A DNA stretch of 64,000 nt from Tribonema minus (taxonomy: Eukaryota; Sar; Xanthophyceae; Tribonematales; Tribonemataceae), in assembly GCA_017506865.1 (NCBI GenBank), contig JAFCMP010000042.1, positions 1 to 64,000 of the forward strand, given 5' to 3'. Numbering within the stretch: position 1 is the first letter of the stretch; each line of letters opens with the position of its first letter. The notes beneath the pieces were generated by a model, which did not search any database, was not told the DNA's origin, and saw nothing but the letters and a program-made list of their open reading frames with translations. Both the position numbers and the translations under genes were made by a program. Positions 10,201 through 21,006 of this stretch are shown here, piece after piece.

Positions 10201-12805
10201 AGGGGGCATGTGGTGACAGACCACGAGCGGCAACTGCTGCAGCAGCTGGGCGTTCAGCTAGTGGGGGATACGGATGAAAATCAGAACCGTGGAGCTGTGT
10301 TGCTGGGGGTGCCGGTGGGCCACAGCAGCTTTGTGGACGCATGGCTGCGCAGGGAAGCGGGTGCAGGCGGGGCAGGGGCTCGATTTGCAGAGCGATGCGC
10401 GCGCCTGACATCTCCGAGGGCTATGTTCAGGTTACTGCGCTACTGCGTGGTGCCTCGCATGACGTACTGCCTGCGCACCATTCCCACTACGCAGACAGCG
10501 CCAGCCGCCAAGGAGTGGGATCGGGTCACGCAGTGGGTGCTTGAGCACTCAATGGGCCTGCAGCCACCAGGCCAGACCTGGCGCCAGTTTGAGCAAAGTG
10601 GGGCCCACTTCCATCTGGCAGCGCACGGCCCAGCCTTACAGCAAGCGCGACTCCCAACACGGCATGGCGGCCTTGGCATTACCAGCGCCTGCGACATCGC
10701 TGATGCTGCGTATGTGGCGGGCACGTTGCAAGCGCTGCAACCAGCACTCTCTGGATGGGCGGGGGTGCTGCAGCAGGCGGCTCCTCAAGCGGCTGCAGAC
10801 AACGCTGCTGAGGATGCGGCAACACAAGCGGCACCGGCAGCAGCGGCAGCAGCACCAGCACCAGCAGCATCAGCAGCGGCAACTGTTACAGCGGCAGCGG
10901 CGGTTGCCAGTGGAGGCGCGACCGCCCCGGCAGCGGCAACTGCATCAGCGGCTGGCCGCGCTTATGGCGCAGCCATTCCGGCAACACACGACGCAGCTGC
11001 CGCTGGATCAGGGGCCGCGGCGGCAGCACAGGCGGCACCAGCGGCAGCAGCAGCAGCGGCGGCGCACGGCGCAACTACTCCGGCGGCAGCAGCAGCGGCG
11101 GCAGCAGCAGCTGCTCCAGCATCAGAGGCTGCTGCAGCAGCGGCAGCACATGTTGCACCTCAAGTGGCCTCGGCGGCATCACTAACTGCAGCATCAACAG
11201 CAGCGGCTGCGGGCATAGGCAATACAGCTGCTACAGGCCCTACTAGCCTAAGGGCTGCTGCAGCACCTGCAACAGGAGCAGCGTCGGCAGGCGGCGCCGC
11301 AACCGTGCCGGCTGCGACAGCGGCAATGGCGGTGGCAGCGGCCAATGCGGCAGGTGCTGCACCAACACCTGCGGCAGCAGCAACACCACTGGCAGCAGCA
11401 GCAACGGCAGGCGGCACAGCTGCAGCACCAGCGCACGCAGCAGCGGCAGCCGTCAATTCAGGCGCTGCGCGTTCCACACCAGCAATGCTACAAGGCGCAG
11501 CAGCAGCAGAGGTGGCGCGCCTGCCCCTCATGCAGACGATCGCCACAGCTGCCACATCTCTACGTGCAGCAACAGGTGACAAGCTGGAACATATACTGCC
11601 ACCAGCGCTAACGCCACTGCAGCAGCAACCACCTACGCAGCAGCCGCCGCTGCGGCCGACAGCAGGTGGTGGCACTGGTGCGGATGCTGCTTGCGTACTT
11701 GACGCCAGTGCTCTGCAGTTGCAGTGTAGCCTGAAGCGCCCCAATCAGAGTGCGCTTGCAGATGCCGTCGCTACCGAGCTTGCAGATAAGGTGGAGGCGG
11801 ACCTGCAACAGCTGCCGCAGGGCACGCAACGCACGCAAGCACTTGCTCGATTCCGGTCGCAGCGCCACATGCACTCGATCGGCATGGCATTCCTCAACGA
11901 GCCCATGTACTCCACAACGGCTTCGTTCGATGGCCTATCCTGGCAGCTGGCCGTCAAACGCGCCATCGGAGTAGAGGAGCAGACGGCAGGCTGCAAGCTG
12001 TGCGGGAAGTCGCCGGGCGGCACCCTGCATGCACGGCTGTGTCAAGCGCCACGCGTCAAGGCGCACGACACCATTGTCCACAATAGCGTCAAGAGGGCCA
12101 CGCAGCGCCTCCTGCGGCAATACCTCAAAACGGGACTGGTGGACGAGGACTACACGCCGTTTCTGGGGTCCGCCGGGCCGCCGGGGAGTCGCAGGATGGA
12201 CATCGTGCTGCCTGCCGACGCCTTCCCGGTGACCGGCTACGACGACCCGACACGCCACCTACCGCTCATGGTGGACGTTACCTGCTTCGAGGCACAGGTG
12301 GCGTCGCGGGCGGCGAAGACTGCAGCAGACCCCGAGCGATGCTGCCGCGACCAAGAGGCCGCCAAAACTACCCACTATTCTGGTCATTATGATCAGAATT
12401 GCTACAAACTTGCCACATTGGCAATAGGGTCATTTGGCAGCATCGGGGAGCAGGGGCGGAAGCTGCTGGAGGCTGTGGCGACGGAGTATGCCAGCAGGAT
12501 GTCAGTGCCCGGAGGAGCGCGCCCTAAAGCTCTCAAGGGCATCGCCCTGGCGCGCTTACGCTCGGCACTGTCGGCAGCGCTCCACATGGCGTACTCTGGC
12601 CGTGTCATGACACACATGGCAGAATCCAGGGGGGGGGGGCACATGGAGGAGGACGTAGGGGAGGACCCCGAGATGCCATTTGGCGGCGGCGGCGTTTGAG
12701 TGGTTGTCGTTGCGACACTTTCAGACTGTCATACGACATGTAGATTCCTTACAGCTAGATGCCAATCATCTGGGCTTTTTCGCGCCCTGAGCGAGAATTA
12801 ATAAA
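7246..12805 (+). mobile_element. Apparently intact non-LTR retrotransposon with restriction-like endonuclease, flanked by a 14-bp target-site duplication
   Basis: The element consists of a 114-base 5' leader, a single ORF (7360-12699) and a 106-base 3' UTR ending in an A-rich stretch. The identical 14-mer AAGTACTACCCTGA occurs immediately before it (7232-7245) and immediately after it (12806-12819). The match stops exactly there on both sides. This is the expected footprint of target-primed reverse transcription, so the ends are set by the sequence rather than guessed. An unbroken 1779-codon ORF and a perfect repeat together suggest a young insertion. The domain order (zinc fingers, RT, CCHC, endonuclease at the C terminus) is that of RLE-type elements such as the R2/NeSL groups, as known for those families; no LTRs are visible. 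Confidence 0.85.
7360..12699 (+). CDS. Retrotransposon polyprotein: zinc fingers, reverse transcriptase, CCHC and PD-(D/E)XK-like endonuclease
   Basis: Begins at an ATG 114 bases inside the element and encodes 1779 residues. Around residue 127 a C2H2-like finger (CNLC ... HIAAKH) is followed by two CxxC pairs (CALC, CRKC), likely DNA-target binding. Residues about 270-440 are Gly/Ser/Arg-rich. The RT runs from about 540 to 1000: GAGPSGLRYSHL, KQRPIVCGE, motif A LDLKNAFN, FKQGDPAAP and the catalytic YMDD box at residue 902. Residues about 1137-1400 form an Ala-rich linker built from GCN codons. A CCHC knuckle starts at Cys1545 (C-x2-C-x8-H-x3-C), followed by a restriction-like endonuclease core with Asp1614 (RRMD) and Asp1639 (LMVDVT), as in R2-type nicking enzymes. 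No OTU domain or RNase H is seen. All key RT residues are present. Confidence 0.85.
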   Translation: MKRISWRRREARIANSESAQKCKESDLACAQAQDISTSAADGNGACQQDDGTSGSSRATGDGRAAHKRKRVQNDGWSISDQTGEGEHTGGQSAVKRSRTGHNSLEQQPLMLDDEAGGGGSADPEYKCNLCDLVVKKGMSLLSLQQRLNAHIAAKHQRKHHSGTATTFLERSDLSTSHLQTIYTECALCKNLFHANKTFRVDSSDASAGKHCRKCRPITSPAAVAATLSTTASAAPLAPDASTATATTSLPQQQPACTPIGNPYAKGPAHAQQAPAAQAGGSSSSGSSKRPERGGSSATRGGRGRSGGRGRGNGGRVRSGSNDADISSSRATSGSRTGGGSSSGAGGGSAAGTKDSGAGNGRSSDASSRSGGASNSGSGARTQNGRGGRGSGRSSDSGGRGCGRGGRGGGGGGPRAAGAATAAAAPGPAGAAGGAGGLFTWTISTPAVAAVLDSISLDELCKLQFATTRSLARPRNRRYVGAALENAATHLLAHTMTMFVNAAREPDSAGRVQRLQRSTILHHLMPSLITSTDGAPGITRSDRIRMLARGELDRLVPALLAHARAHRRWRARQQTEAAINAYVLQCMGTRGGLQQAARFLQPKTVAIPDDDCFAAMQSKHPPAAPGEQLHELSGMVDQLVAKAADMPAELSLLQGEGIEPETVAKLIQRASPYSGAGPSGLRYSHLQDALRTSWGRHEFAAVLTRWLQTVMREAARLPDAFWQLHGAGRLTPLAEQQEDGTAKQRPIVCGEVLQRLCTSVYVADRKDFLAELLEPDGQYGVAVSAGAEKAAMAGKLAYELGHWQFMLDLKNAFNMVFVLAAAEWVAAQLPDFLDYFIGTYVRTRPRLLFQHVDGSTRIIMSQRGFKQGDPAAPMLFCGAIAQCLKRFNEAAAAQRARRRMGAYMDDANVRTGACTLTQDDIQAVAQLKQHFAEVGLELNLTKSRALPGRGHVVTDHERQLLQQLGVQLVGDTDENQNRGAVLLGVPVGHSSFVDAWLRREAGAGGAGARFAERCARLTSPRAMFRLLRYCVVPRMTYCLRTIPTTQTAPAAKEWDRVTQWVLEHSMGLQPPGQTWRQFEQSGAHFHLAAHGPALQQARLPTRHGGLGITSACDIADAAYVAGTLQALQPALSGWAGVLQQAAPQAAADNAAEDAATQAAPAAAAAAPAPAASAAATVTAAAAVASGGATAPAAATASAAGRAYGAAIPATHDAAAAGSGAAAAAQAAPAAAAAAAAHGATTPAAAAAAAAAAAPASEAAAAAAAHVAPQVASAASLTAASTAAAAGIGNTAATGPTSLRAAAAPATGAASAGGAATVPAATAAMAVAAANAAGAAPTPAAAATPLAAAATAGGTAAAPAHAAAAAVNSGAARSTPAMLQGAAAAEVARLPLMQTIATAATSLRAATGDKLEHILPPALTPLQQQPPTQQPPLRPTAGGGTGADAACVLDASALQLQCSLKRPNQSALADAVATELADKVEADLQQLPQGTQRTQALARFRSQRHMHSIGMAFLNEPMYSTTASFDGLSWQLAVKRAIGVEEQTAGCKLCGKSPGGTLHARLCQAPRVKAHDTIVHNSVKRATQRLLRQYLKTGLVDEDYTPFLGSAGPPGSRRMDIVLPADAFPVTGYDDPTRHLPLMVDVTCFEAQVASRAAKTAADPERCCRDQEAAKTTHYSGHYDQNCYKLATLAIGSFGSIGEQGRKLLEAVATEYASRMSVPGGARPKALKGIALARLRSALSAALHMAYSGRVMTHMAESRGGGHMEEDVGEDPEMPFGGGGV

Positions 12806-12819
12806 AAGTACTACCCTGA
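12806..12819 (+). repeat. Target-site duplication, right copy
   Basis: AAGTACTACCCTGA, identical to 7232-7245. It directly follows the A-rich 3' end of the retrotransposon. Confidence 0.85.
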
Positions 12820-13864
12820 CCCTCAGGCCACCAGTCACTGTCACAGTGGTCCACAAGCCTGAGGTCCGCCTGGTCGACAACGGTCGACAACCACAACGGT
12901 TACCGTTCAACGGTCGACAACCACAACCGTTCGACAACCACAACCGTTCAACGGTTGTGGTTGTCGCAACCGTTCAACGGTTGTGGTTGTCGACCGTTGT
13001 CAACGTTACGGTTACCTCAGTACAATTAATGTTACAACATTGCAAAAAATGCAATGAGTCCGTGAGTCACACACTGTAGCAGATCGCAGCACACAAGCTT
13101 CAATCCGCTTGACATCATGATTATTGAATGATTGTCACACAGTGCTGATCGTGTCCCTCCCTCCTGCCACCTCAGCAGCCAGCGCGCCGCGGTCCTGCGA
13201 GCTCTGCAGTGCTCAGCGAGCCTGGAGTGCCGTGCAGCCATACCGCTGAAGTGGTCAAGGCTGCGGAAATTACAATAATTATAACGTATGTGTACAAAGT
13301 GGGGTCCAAGGCCCCTGAGACAGTGACTGCGCATGACATTGTGTCCCGATTCAAGCAAGCGCTGCACATCGTGCGCGCCCCCGTGAGCCTGACGGAGGCG
13401 GGAAGGGCAAGAGCTGGTACCCATGCAAAGCTACTTCAAGTGCACCGCCGCTTCTGCACTTTTGGGACCGGGAGGCACCTGCCGAAAACGATGTCCATAA
13501 ACTTGTTGACCCCGGGCCGTGGCGCGCCGTAGTGGCGCGGAAGCCGGCGGTCGAGTCTGCGGAGGGGGCCACCTGCTTGAGCAGCTGATCGGGGTTCGCT
13601 GCTCTATCCTTTGAAAAAAGGAAAGAGACTTTCCGAGGGGCCTGTGGTCGCCATCGTCCATCCTTACAGCCTTACAGCCATCGTCCATGCTTACAGCCTA
13701 CAACCTCGCTCTGCTCGGCAAGGCCAGGGGGCCCTGCTGCGAGCTTCGTTAACCTACCAGTGCAGATCGCTTTGCCGATTTCGCTGTGACTTTTAAAAGC
13801 TTTTCGGCAAATCCGTGATTTTCAACTTCAGTTTCTTTGACGGGTTGTAGGCGTCGTCGCTGCC
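12820..13864. other. Spacer upstream of the arylsulfatase, with a nested palindrome cluster
   Basis: From 12880 to about 13010 the words CAACGGTCGACAACC, ACAACCGTT and their reverse complements are repeated. The best palindrome, 12932-12966, has 17-base arms around one central base. The rest (13020-13864) shows no convincing reading frame and presumably holds the promoter and 5' leader of the sulfatase; I see no TATA-like element that I would defend. Confidence 0.6.
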
Positions 13865-16800
13865 ATGCGGCCTCTTGCCCGAGGGCCGCTAGTTTCACTC
13901 TTGGCTGTAATCGCTGCAGCTGGGGTGATGCCAGCAGCAGCAGCAGCACATATCCGCACATCGCCACACATCGTTGCCATTATACTAGACGACTGGGGTT
14001 TCAACAACTGGGGCTACCGAGCGAAGGGACTTGCAAACAGCCTGGAGGTGAAGACCCCCAACCTCGACGAGCTGGCAGCAAAAGGTCTGGTGCTCGATCG
14101 TCATTATACGGCTTCGATCTGCAGCCCAGCCCGCGCCGCTTTCCAGACAGGCAGACATCCCATCCACGTTGACGCCAGTAATGGCGTTGAGGCACGATAC
14201 AATCCTGCTGATAGCATCAGCGGGTTCGAAGGTATCTCGGCAAACTTCACGGTGATTGCAGGTACGTCATGTAGAAGACACCATCACCAAAACAGTCACT
14301 TCAAATACCACACTCATTCAGAAGTATATCGGTCAACACTATAGTCTCAGAGTTGGTTTCCGTGGTGTATCAGGCGATGCCTCAGTGTATTTGGGTCGAT
14401 TATGGCCGTCTTATAATCAAGGGAAGCCCGCTGCACTTCGAGTCACGAACTGATGGGCAGGACAGACTGAGTGATCATCGAATTGGATGACAATCAATTG
14501 ATAATCATAGTTACAGTAACAGTACTGCAGCTACTAGTGACTACTAGTAGTACTACTAGTAGTAGTGGACGGTGTTGATTGTTACTAATCGTCAACTCGG
14601 GGTCACCGACGGTCCGACTATGGTATGGAAATACCTACATCTTGTACCAGCAGGACCCCCCAGAGGGTGGTGGGCTCGCCGACGGGATCATCGGCGCATG
14701 CAGCTGCCATTACAATCTTTGCAATTGCTGTTATGCAGCTGCCCATGACATATAAGGAGAGAATTTTTTGGAGCAATCCCCGGATACTAAAAGGCACCAC
14801 AGGACATTTATGCAATGATCGAGTTGAAGATTGCACAATCATTTGACTGAACAGCAACAGTTCGCTTCAGGATGCTGTGCGGACGGTGATGCAACCGTCA
14901 AACTTCAAATTGAAGATGATGGTCAATACTGAGTGTGACAGTTGATGTTAAACTTCAACTTGAAGTTTTACTTCAATTACAGTAGCGTCTCGAGTCAAGT
15001 TTGTCCAATTTGAAGTTTGAAGATTGCACCATCATCCACAGAGCAAGCTGAAGCGAACTGTTGATGTTCGGTCAAATGGTTGTGCAATCTTCAACTTGAT
15101 CATTGCATTAATGTCCTGTGGTGCCTTTTAGTATCCAGGGATTGCCCCAAATAATTCTCTCCTTATATTGGCAATTGCTTTTTATATTATGTTAATACAG
15201 CACGCCACACTGGTATTTTGATTCATTCATGTAGGATGCGCAGGGTAATTAAGTTTACTTGCGAACCTCTCCCCCCGGGGGACCTGGTGCACTCGCAATA
15301 AAAAAAGCTCCATCTAGATCATCGGATGTGAACCAGTGATGCATGGCGTGCGAAAGGCTGCAGCACTTACTACTGCGCTACCTGCACAGCAGTTACTGCA
15401 AGTGACACGTCGCTTAGCGGGTCAGCCCCTGGGGCCATCAAACCGATTGAGGCTTCGTTGTCGCCAGCCAGCACACTGTGGCATGAGATGCCGGCGGTAT
15501 GATAGGGGCAGTGGGCGACAGCAGGGGCCCGCGGCGGTGCAGGTCCAATCACCAGCGCCGCCTGAAATGTGCGTGCGCAGCAGCACTTGCTTACTGAGCA
15601 ATCAGCATTTCGCAAGTTGAAGGCTTCAAACAGACGCGCACACCATCGACCCGATGGCCCGAGAATGGGACCCCCCCCCTGCAACATTGTGTATGTACCT
15701 CAATACGCGCGCATCACAATCTATGAGGCTCGGGACCACCGTCCCTCCTCCGGTCGAACACTGGCACTTCTCCGGGATCCCTCGCCTACCAAGTAGTATA
15801 GCAAGCAGACTGTTGCAGTAATTGGGGCTGTTACAGTTACTGCTACTGATTCAGAAGCTGTATTGAATTTTGTTACCTTGCCATGGCAGCTGTTGAGGCA
15901 CCATGATGGAGTGGCAGGCTGTGACAACTTCAAGTTGAAGCTAAGTTATCTACTGCAGTAACTTCAGACTCAGTAGGCTACGACTTGTCCACGTCGTGTC
16001 CACGCCATCATCGTGCGTGTGCTGCGCCAAAATCTCCACTCAACGAGCAGCTCAACCGTGTACTAAGGCGCTGGCAGGTCATTCATTCAATTTAAATAAA
16101 AATTTAGAATTGTGTGGAGTAGGAACTACTATTAGGTATAATGTACAACTGTCATACCTGCACTACTGGCAGCTGCGAGCCTCAGTCCTGATGTACCAAT
16201 ATACATACCTTCAGGAAAAAAAATTACCAAGCTGCCCGTGTACAGCCAGCCTCCGAGCAGTACATGGTATATAACCAGAACGTACATCTATGATTTTTAC
16301 AGCTGTCACTAATGATTGAAACTCAAACAAACAATTATCAACTTGTAAATGAGTGCAGCAGTGATTTCCAAAGAACTTAGAGTATGATGCTTCTAGACTG
16401 GACGGCGGGCGCTCAAGCAATTGTCAGTGAGTCACCCGACTACTGTGACTGTGACATATTATTTACATTAAGTTCTGGTTGTGCTCAGTGACGGTGTCTG
16501 AAGCTAGCTGTGCGTGGTGTTGCTGGTATTTTACTGTAGCACTTGAAAAAAGAAGCTCAGGCACAGTAGCTAATACAGTACCAACTCAGCGGCCGGCGTT
16601 GAAACTGAAGTTTTGCTGGCCAGATGCAGCAGCGGGTACTGAAACGTTAGGTCCTTTAAGTTGTGGGTCTCCCCTTCAAATGTTGCCCTGCGTCAATCAC
16701 TATGTTCATGTAATTTAAATTATTGATAATAGTCTAGCAGCTGCAGACACGCTATGGCAATGGTCACCTCCAGAACCCAGACTTCTGGCAGACTCTGGAT

Positions 16801-19800
16801 ACAGTGCCCTGGCGATGATGTTCCGGTCGCTGATTATTTAATAAATGAGTATAATAGCATTGTCAAAATTCATTGATGATTATTTCTTGTCGCTAATACT
16901 ATCGTGACTGCAAGGTGGTGCTACGATAACTCCATAGTAATAAGGTACTTGAGTTTTCACTGGCAAATTCTTGGATTCCCGTGCATTAGCATAGTGACGT
17001 CACGTACATTTGTTTACCATTGAGTGTCAAAATGTCGTTTGTGAAACTGTTTGCTATTTTACTGCCATCAATCATTTCAAAAGCATCATATGCAGCATGT
17101 ATTATTATCAAACTCCGAGAGTCTGTGGTTCAATTCCAGGGGGATTGCCATCATGATGCATTTACAAAATTCTGCTTTGACCTCCATTGGAGCAAACTTC
17201 TTGAGCGTCAAATTGGTATCTGTCATTGTAGCTCTTGTGCTGCTTGTGCCGCAGCACGTGCAGGGCGTGCGCTGCCAGTGTGTGAATGACAACAGGACCC
17301 CAAGCCATATAGGCACGTAGTACATATCTCTGCTACTAGATTAAACCACTACAGTAACTGTAACATACTGAGCATGACTCACTCACTATGACAGTCATTG
17401 ACTCATTGCTCAAGGTTATGCACTGCTGCAGAGAAAATGGCTGCTGCCGGATACATGACGCATTATGTGGGGAAGTGGCACGTGGGCCACGCTTCGCGCC
17501 GTCAGCTTCCAAGTGGTGAGGCACTATTGAGTCATTCGTATACCGTGGAGTTATTGTTAGGGCTGCCGGAATTTTGAGTTCTGGGCTACTCAGGACGTAA
17601 ATCGTAATTGTAATGTAAACGCACCGCAAGTAAAACTTTAATGCTGTAAATACTTAGCACCCCATTTGTGAGGACATATGTCGTAATTGTCGCCATTATG
17701 CACCCCGCGTTGGGGCCATTTAGTAAGCACCAAGTACCTGGACAATGATGCAACATGACAAGGTCCAGTAGCTGTTTGCAAAAAATAAATAAGTGCAAGC
17801 TCTTCAATGCTGAACGTCTGCTGCGCTAGTGAAGCAGTGCAGGGTCGGACCAAGATGCGCTTGTTGTCTGAATCAGCTGCAGGAATCTCAGTCCCTGCAG
17901 CTGCGTGGGTAGTACTTGAGGGGCGTTCCATGAACCATATGGATGCCATGCATGATCAATTGAACCAGATCTGAATTGGCACGCAAGTGAACAGGGGCCT
18001 CTGCTGAGCATACTGCATTGACCTCATCGTTTGGTGTGGACTGCATGGCATCTGACAGTGTGCAATCAGGCGTATTGGCGCCTCTGCGGCAGGTACCAAC
18101 TAATTCAGAAGATGCATGCACATGCATCCACAGTGCTTTTCCTGTCACGAACTGGGCCCTGAACCAGAGCGGACACATTGCTAATGCGGTGGCACATACT
18201 CTGCTCTCTGAGCTTGGCTTGACAGCGCGCGGCTACAGCACATTCCTGGGATACTTCACCGCTGGCATCAACTTCTGGACATATGGCGCGGTGAACGGCA
18301 TATGCGCGCCGGCCGACACGCTGCTGACTGACCTGTGGGAGCACAACGCGACCACCGATGGCCCAGCGGTGGCCTTGAAGCCCAGCTCCAAGTGTGCATC
18401 CACCCAGGGCAGCTGCTCATATGCAGATGAACTCTACCAGCAGCGAGCGTCCCAGATCATCCTGAAACACGGTCCGGAACGGCCACTATTCCTGGTGTAT
18501 GCGCCGCACGCCATACACGCGCCTCTCGACCCGCCGGCGAAACGCTTGCAGGAGTTTGCTTTCATCAAAGACAACACGGCTCGGCGTGCATATGCAGCAA
18601 CACTTGCAGATATTGACACGTGAGTTCCAAAGAGTCTGGACCATGATAATCCGGCCCTTCGTAGTAGCTGTAGACTAAGTTCACGCGTGCTCAACCAGCT
18701 GAAGTTTGGCTTGAAGGTGACTCTCGGAATGATTCAGGAAGATACCAACGGTGTGGCATTCAAGTTGCGACTGATTCCGCTAGACACCAATTCAAGTTGA
18801 ACACTGGGGCATTGCTGCCATATGGCACTCTTGTGCAAAGCCTGCGCTGCCTCAATGACAGCTATACACTAGTCACTGCAGCACCTGGAGGTATCATATT
18901 ACTGCTGCACACACGAGGTTGACGTGCACACCTGAAGTTCCAGGGCTGACAGCTCGACAAGCTATAGCATATGTGTACACAGTAGGGTGTCAATCATACT
19001 TTAGTGAACCTGGGGGGCATATTCATCGTGATAGTCATGTTGGCAGCATTCGATGCAGCACCATGCTCTGGCACGCCAGGCGCTCAACATGCGCTGAAGT
19101 TTTCTCAAGTCTCGGGCAGCATATTGAACCGCATGCTTCATGAGCAGTATGCAGTGCAACAGCGCGCTCCAGCAGCTGTTGAACCGGCTGGAGCGCGCTT
19201 TTGACCCGCACATATACCTCTGATGTCTGTTTTCATTACCACGCCTGCCTGCGTGAGCACCGTGATGATTGCTGTAGCAGCTGCTGCAGTGGACCTGCTT
19301 GCGCCATGACCGCTGCCTGATGTCGTGCGTCGCGTGGTGTACGCGTGCTACAGGCGAATCGGAGCGATCATCAAGAATCTGAAGGCCATGCGCATGTGGG
19401 CCAGCACTCTCATCGTCGTGACGAGCGACAACGGCGGCCCGACAGCCTTCGCCGACGGCGCCAGCAACTACCCGCTGCGCGGCGGCAAGTATGGCAACTT
19501 TGAGGGAGGCGTGCGTGTGAATGCAGTTGTCAGCGGCGGATACCTGCCCAAGGCGCAGAGGGGCGCGGTCGCCACCGGGCTCATTGGCATCGAAGACTGG
19601 TACAGCACATTCTGCGCTCTGGCGGGCCAGGACCCCTTTGACAAGAAGGCCAGCGCGGCGGGCCTGCCCCCTGTGGACTCCATCAACATGTGGCCGTACC
19701 TGTCTGGGCAGGTCAGTTGACGTTCGTGCAAGTGGGATGATGTCATGATGCAACGTGGACAGATCTGCAGAGCCTGCCAGCGCCTGCCAGTGACTCAGAT

Positions 19801-21006
19801 TCCACTGCAACCCTGCGGCGGAAGAGTTTGTCACCTACCTCATGCCAAACGCACCTGTCTCATGTGTCATTTCAGACCATATGCCCACAATGTGCGCCCA
19901 GGTGTTGTCAACGCACACGTGTAGGTACCGAGATGCGTTGCATCGACATCGCCTGGGCGCGCAACCAGAGCAACTACTAGTTTACCAATGGCCGCGTGCT
20001 GGTGAGTGCAGTGCACCCGTGAAACATTGGGCATCACTTGTAATTGTCAGCACTACAGGGAGCTTGTTCAAGTTCACAAGTCTTTTAAGGTGTCATAGAA
20101 GTACGTACCCTCAAAAGCTGGCGGTTGTTGCTTCACGGTGCCCTTGACGCAGACTCATTCTTGCGCCCGCTGATGCTCGCGTGCGTTAATGCCAGGTTGC
20201 AGCATCACCTCGCCAGGAGATCATCTTCTCTGCAAACGCGGTCGACAAACCTATCAATGGCGCCATACCGTATGTTCAGGGCGTGCTTGATGAGCGGGGG
20301 TTCAAGTTGATCTTGGGAGCTGTTTACACCTCATCCTGGTCACCTCAGGTTAACCCCACGAACACGACGGGAATTCCTTCGAAGGTGAGAATGTGCCAAC
20401 TCTTCATGTGGAACTATGCCAAGTTTGCGCAGGGTATATATATCTTGCTGAAATCATTGCCTCTATCTGGCCTCAGTAAACTGAAGATCCACGACGAATG
20501 ACAAACGCAGTTTCTGAGCTGCAGACGCACGTTCACGCAAGGCACTGCCGGAAGCGCTCCTTAGCATCTGACTCAGTAGGCCGCATAACAGCGCAGCAGA
20601 CTATGCAGCTCACAGACTCAGGGCCGACGCAGGCGTTGTACTTGACGATGTGGCATGTTACATCCATGTGCACTGTTCATCCCAGCATTGCCAGAGTTCC
20701 ACTCATGAGACGTCCGCATCCTATTGTGCGCAGAAATACTGTGGCGACCGCAACAAGTCTCTTGTCTACCCCTACACCGGCGCATGCCTCTTCAACGTGT
20801 TCGCGGATCCCTCGGAGCGCAAGGACCTCGCCCTCGGCGGCGCCCATCAGGAGGACATCGCACGCTTGGCCAAGCGCATTGTGGACCTGAACAAGACGGT
20901 GTTTGCACCGGACCGTGGGCCAGTGCCATCCAATCCAGCAGACTCCGTGGCATGCAAACATGCTGTGGCAGAGTTGTCAGGATTTGAAGGGCCCTGGCTG
21001 GACTGA
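13865..21006 (+). CDS. Secreted arylsulfatase (sulfatase family S1, arylsulfatase B-like), six exons
   Basis: Hydrolyses sulfate esters, probably of polysaccharides, outside the cell or in an acidic compartment. Exons I can phase: 13865-14261, 17432-17515, 18226-18619, 19354-19711, 20196-20384, 20734-21006. They join to 1695 bases (564 residues) with all six phases agreeing and GT-AG at each intron. A hydrophobic signal peptide (ending near AAAAAH) precedes the sulfatase core: metal-binding DD in IILDDWG, the formylglycine site SICSPAR with downstream TGR, VGKWHVGH, YAPHAIHAP, TSDNGGP and LRGGKYGNFEGG. Every catalytic position expected of the family is therefore there. Maturation would need a formylglycine-generating enzyme acting on the Cys of CSPAR. 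The C-terminal exon has cysteines likely in disulfides. A further very small exon cannot be excluded. Intron 1 is 3.2 kb because of a fold-back insertion. Confidence 0.88.
14744..15172. mobile_element. Fold-back (MITE-like) element in sulfatase intron 1
   Basis: Two arms of about 130 bases in inverted orientation: 14744-14878 and 15038-15172. They share TATAAGGAGAGAATT, GATACTAAAAGGCACCACAG and AACAGTTCGCTTCAG with scattered mismatches. About 160 bases of AT-rich, CTTCAAxTTGAAG-rich spacer lie between. There is no transposase ORF, so it is non-autonomous if mobile. Confidence 0.8.
19160..19198. repeat. Short GC-rich inverted repeat in sulfatase intron 3
   Basis: AGCGCGCTCCAGC and its reverse complement GCTGGAGCGCGCT are separated by about 12 bases. 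It could form a hairpin in the pre-mRNA; no function is implied. Confidence 0.7.

Noticed and set aside
17120..17150. T-loop-like GGTTCAATTCC suggesting a tRNA
   Set aside because: No A box or acceptor stem at the right distance; it lies in sulfatase intron 1.
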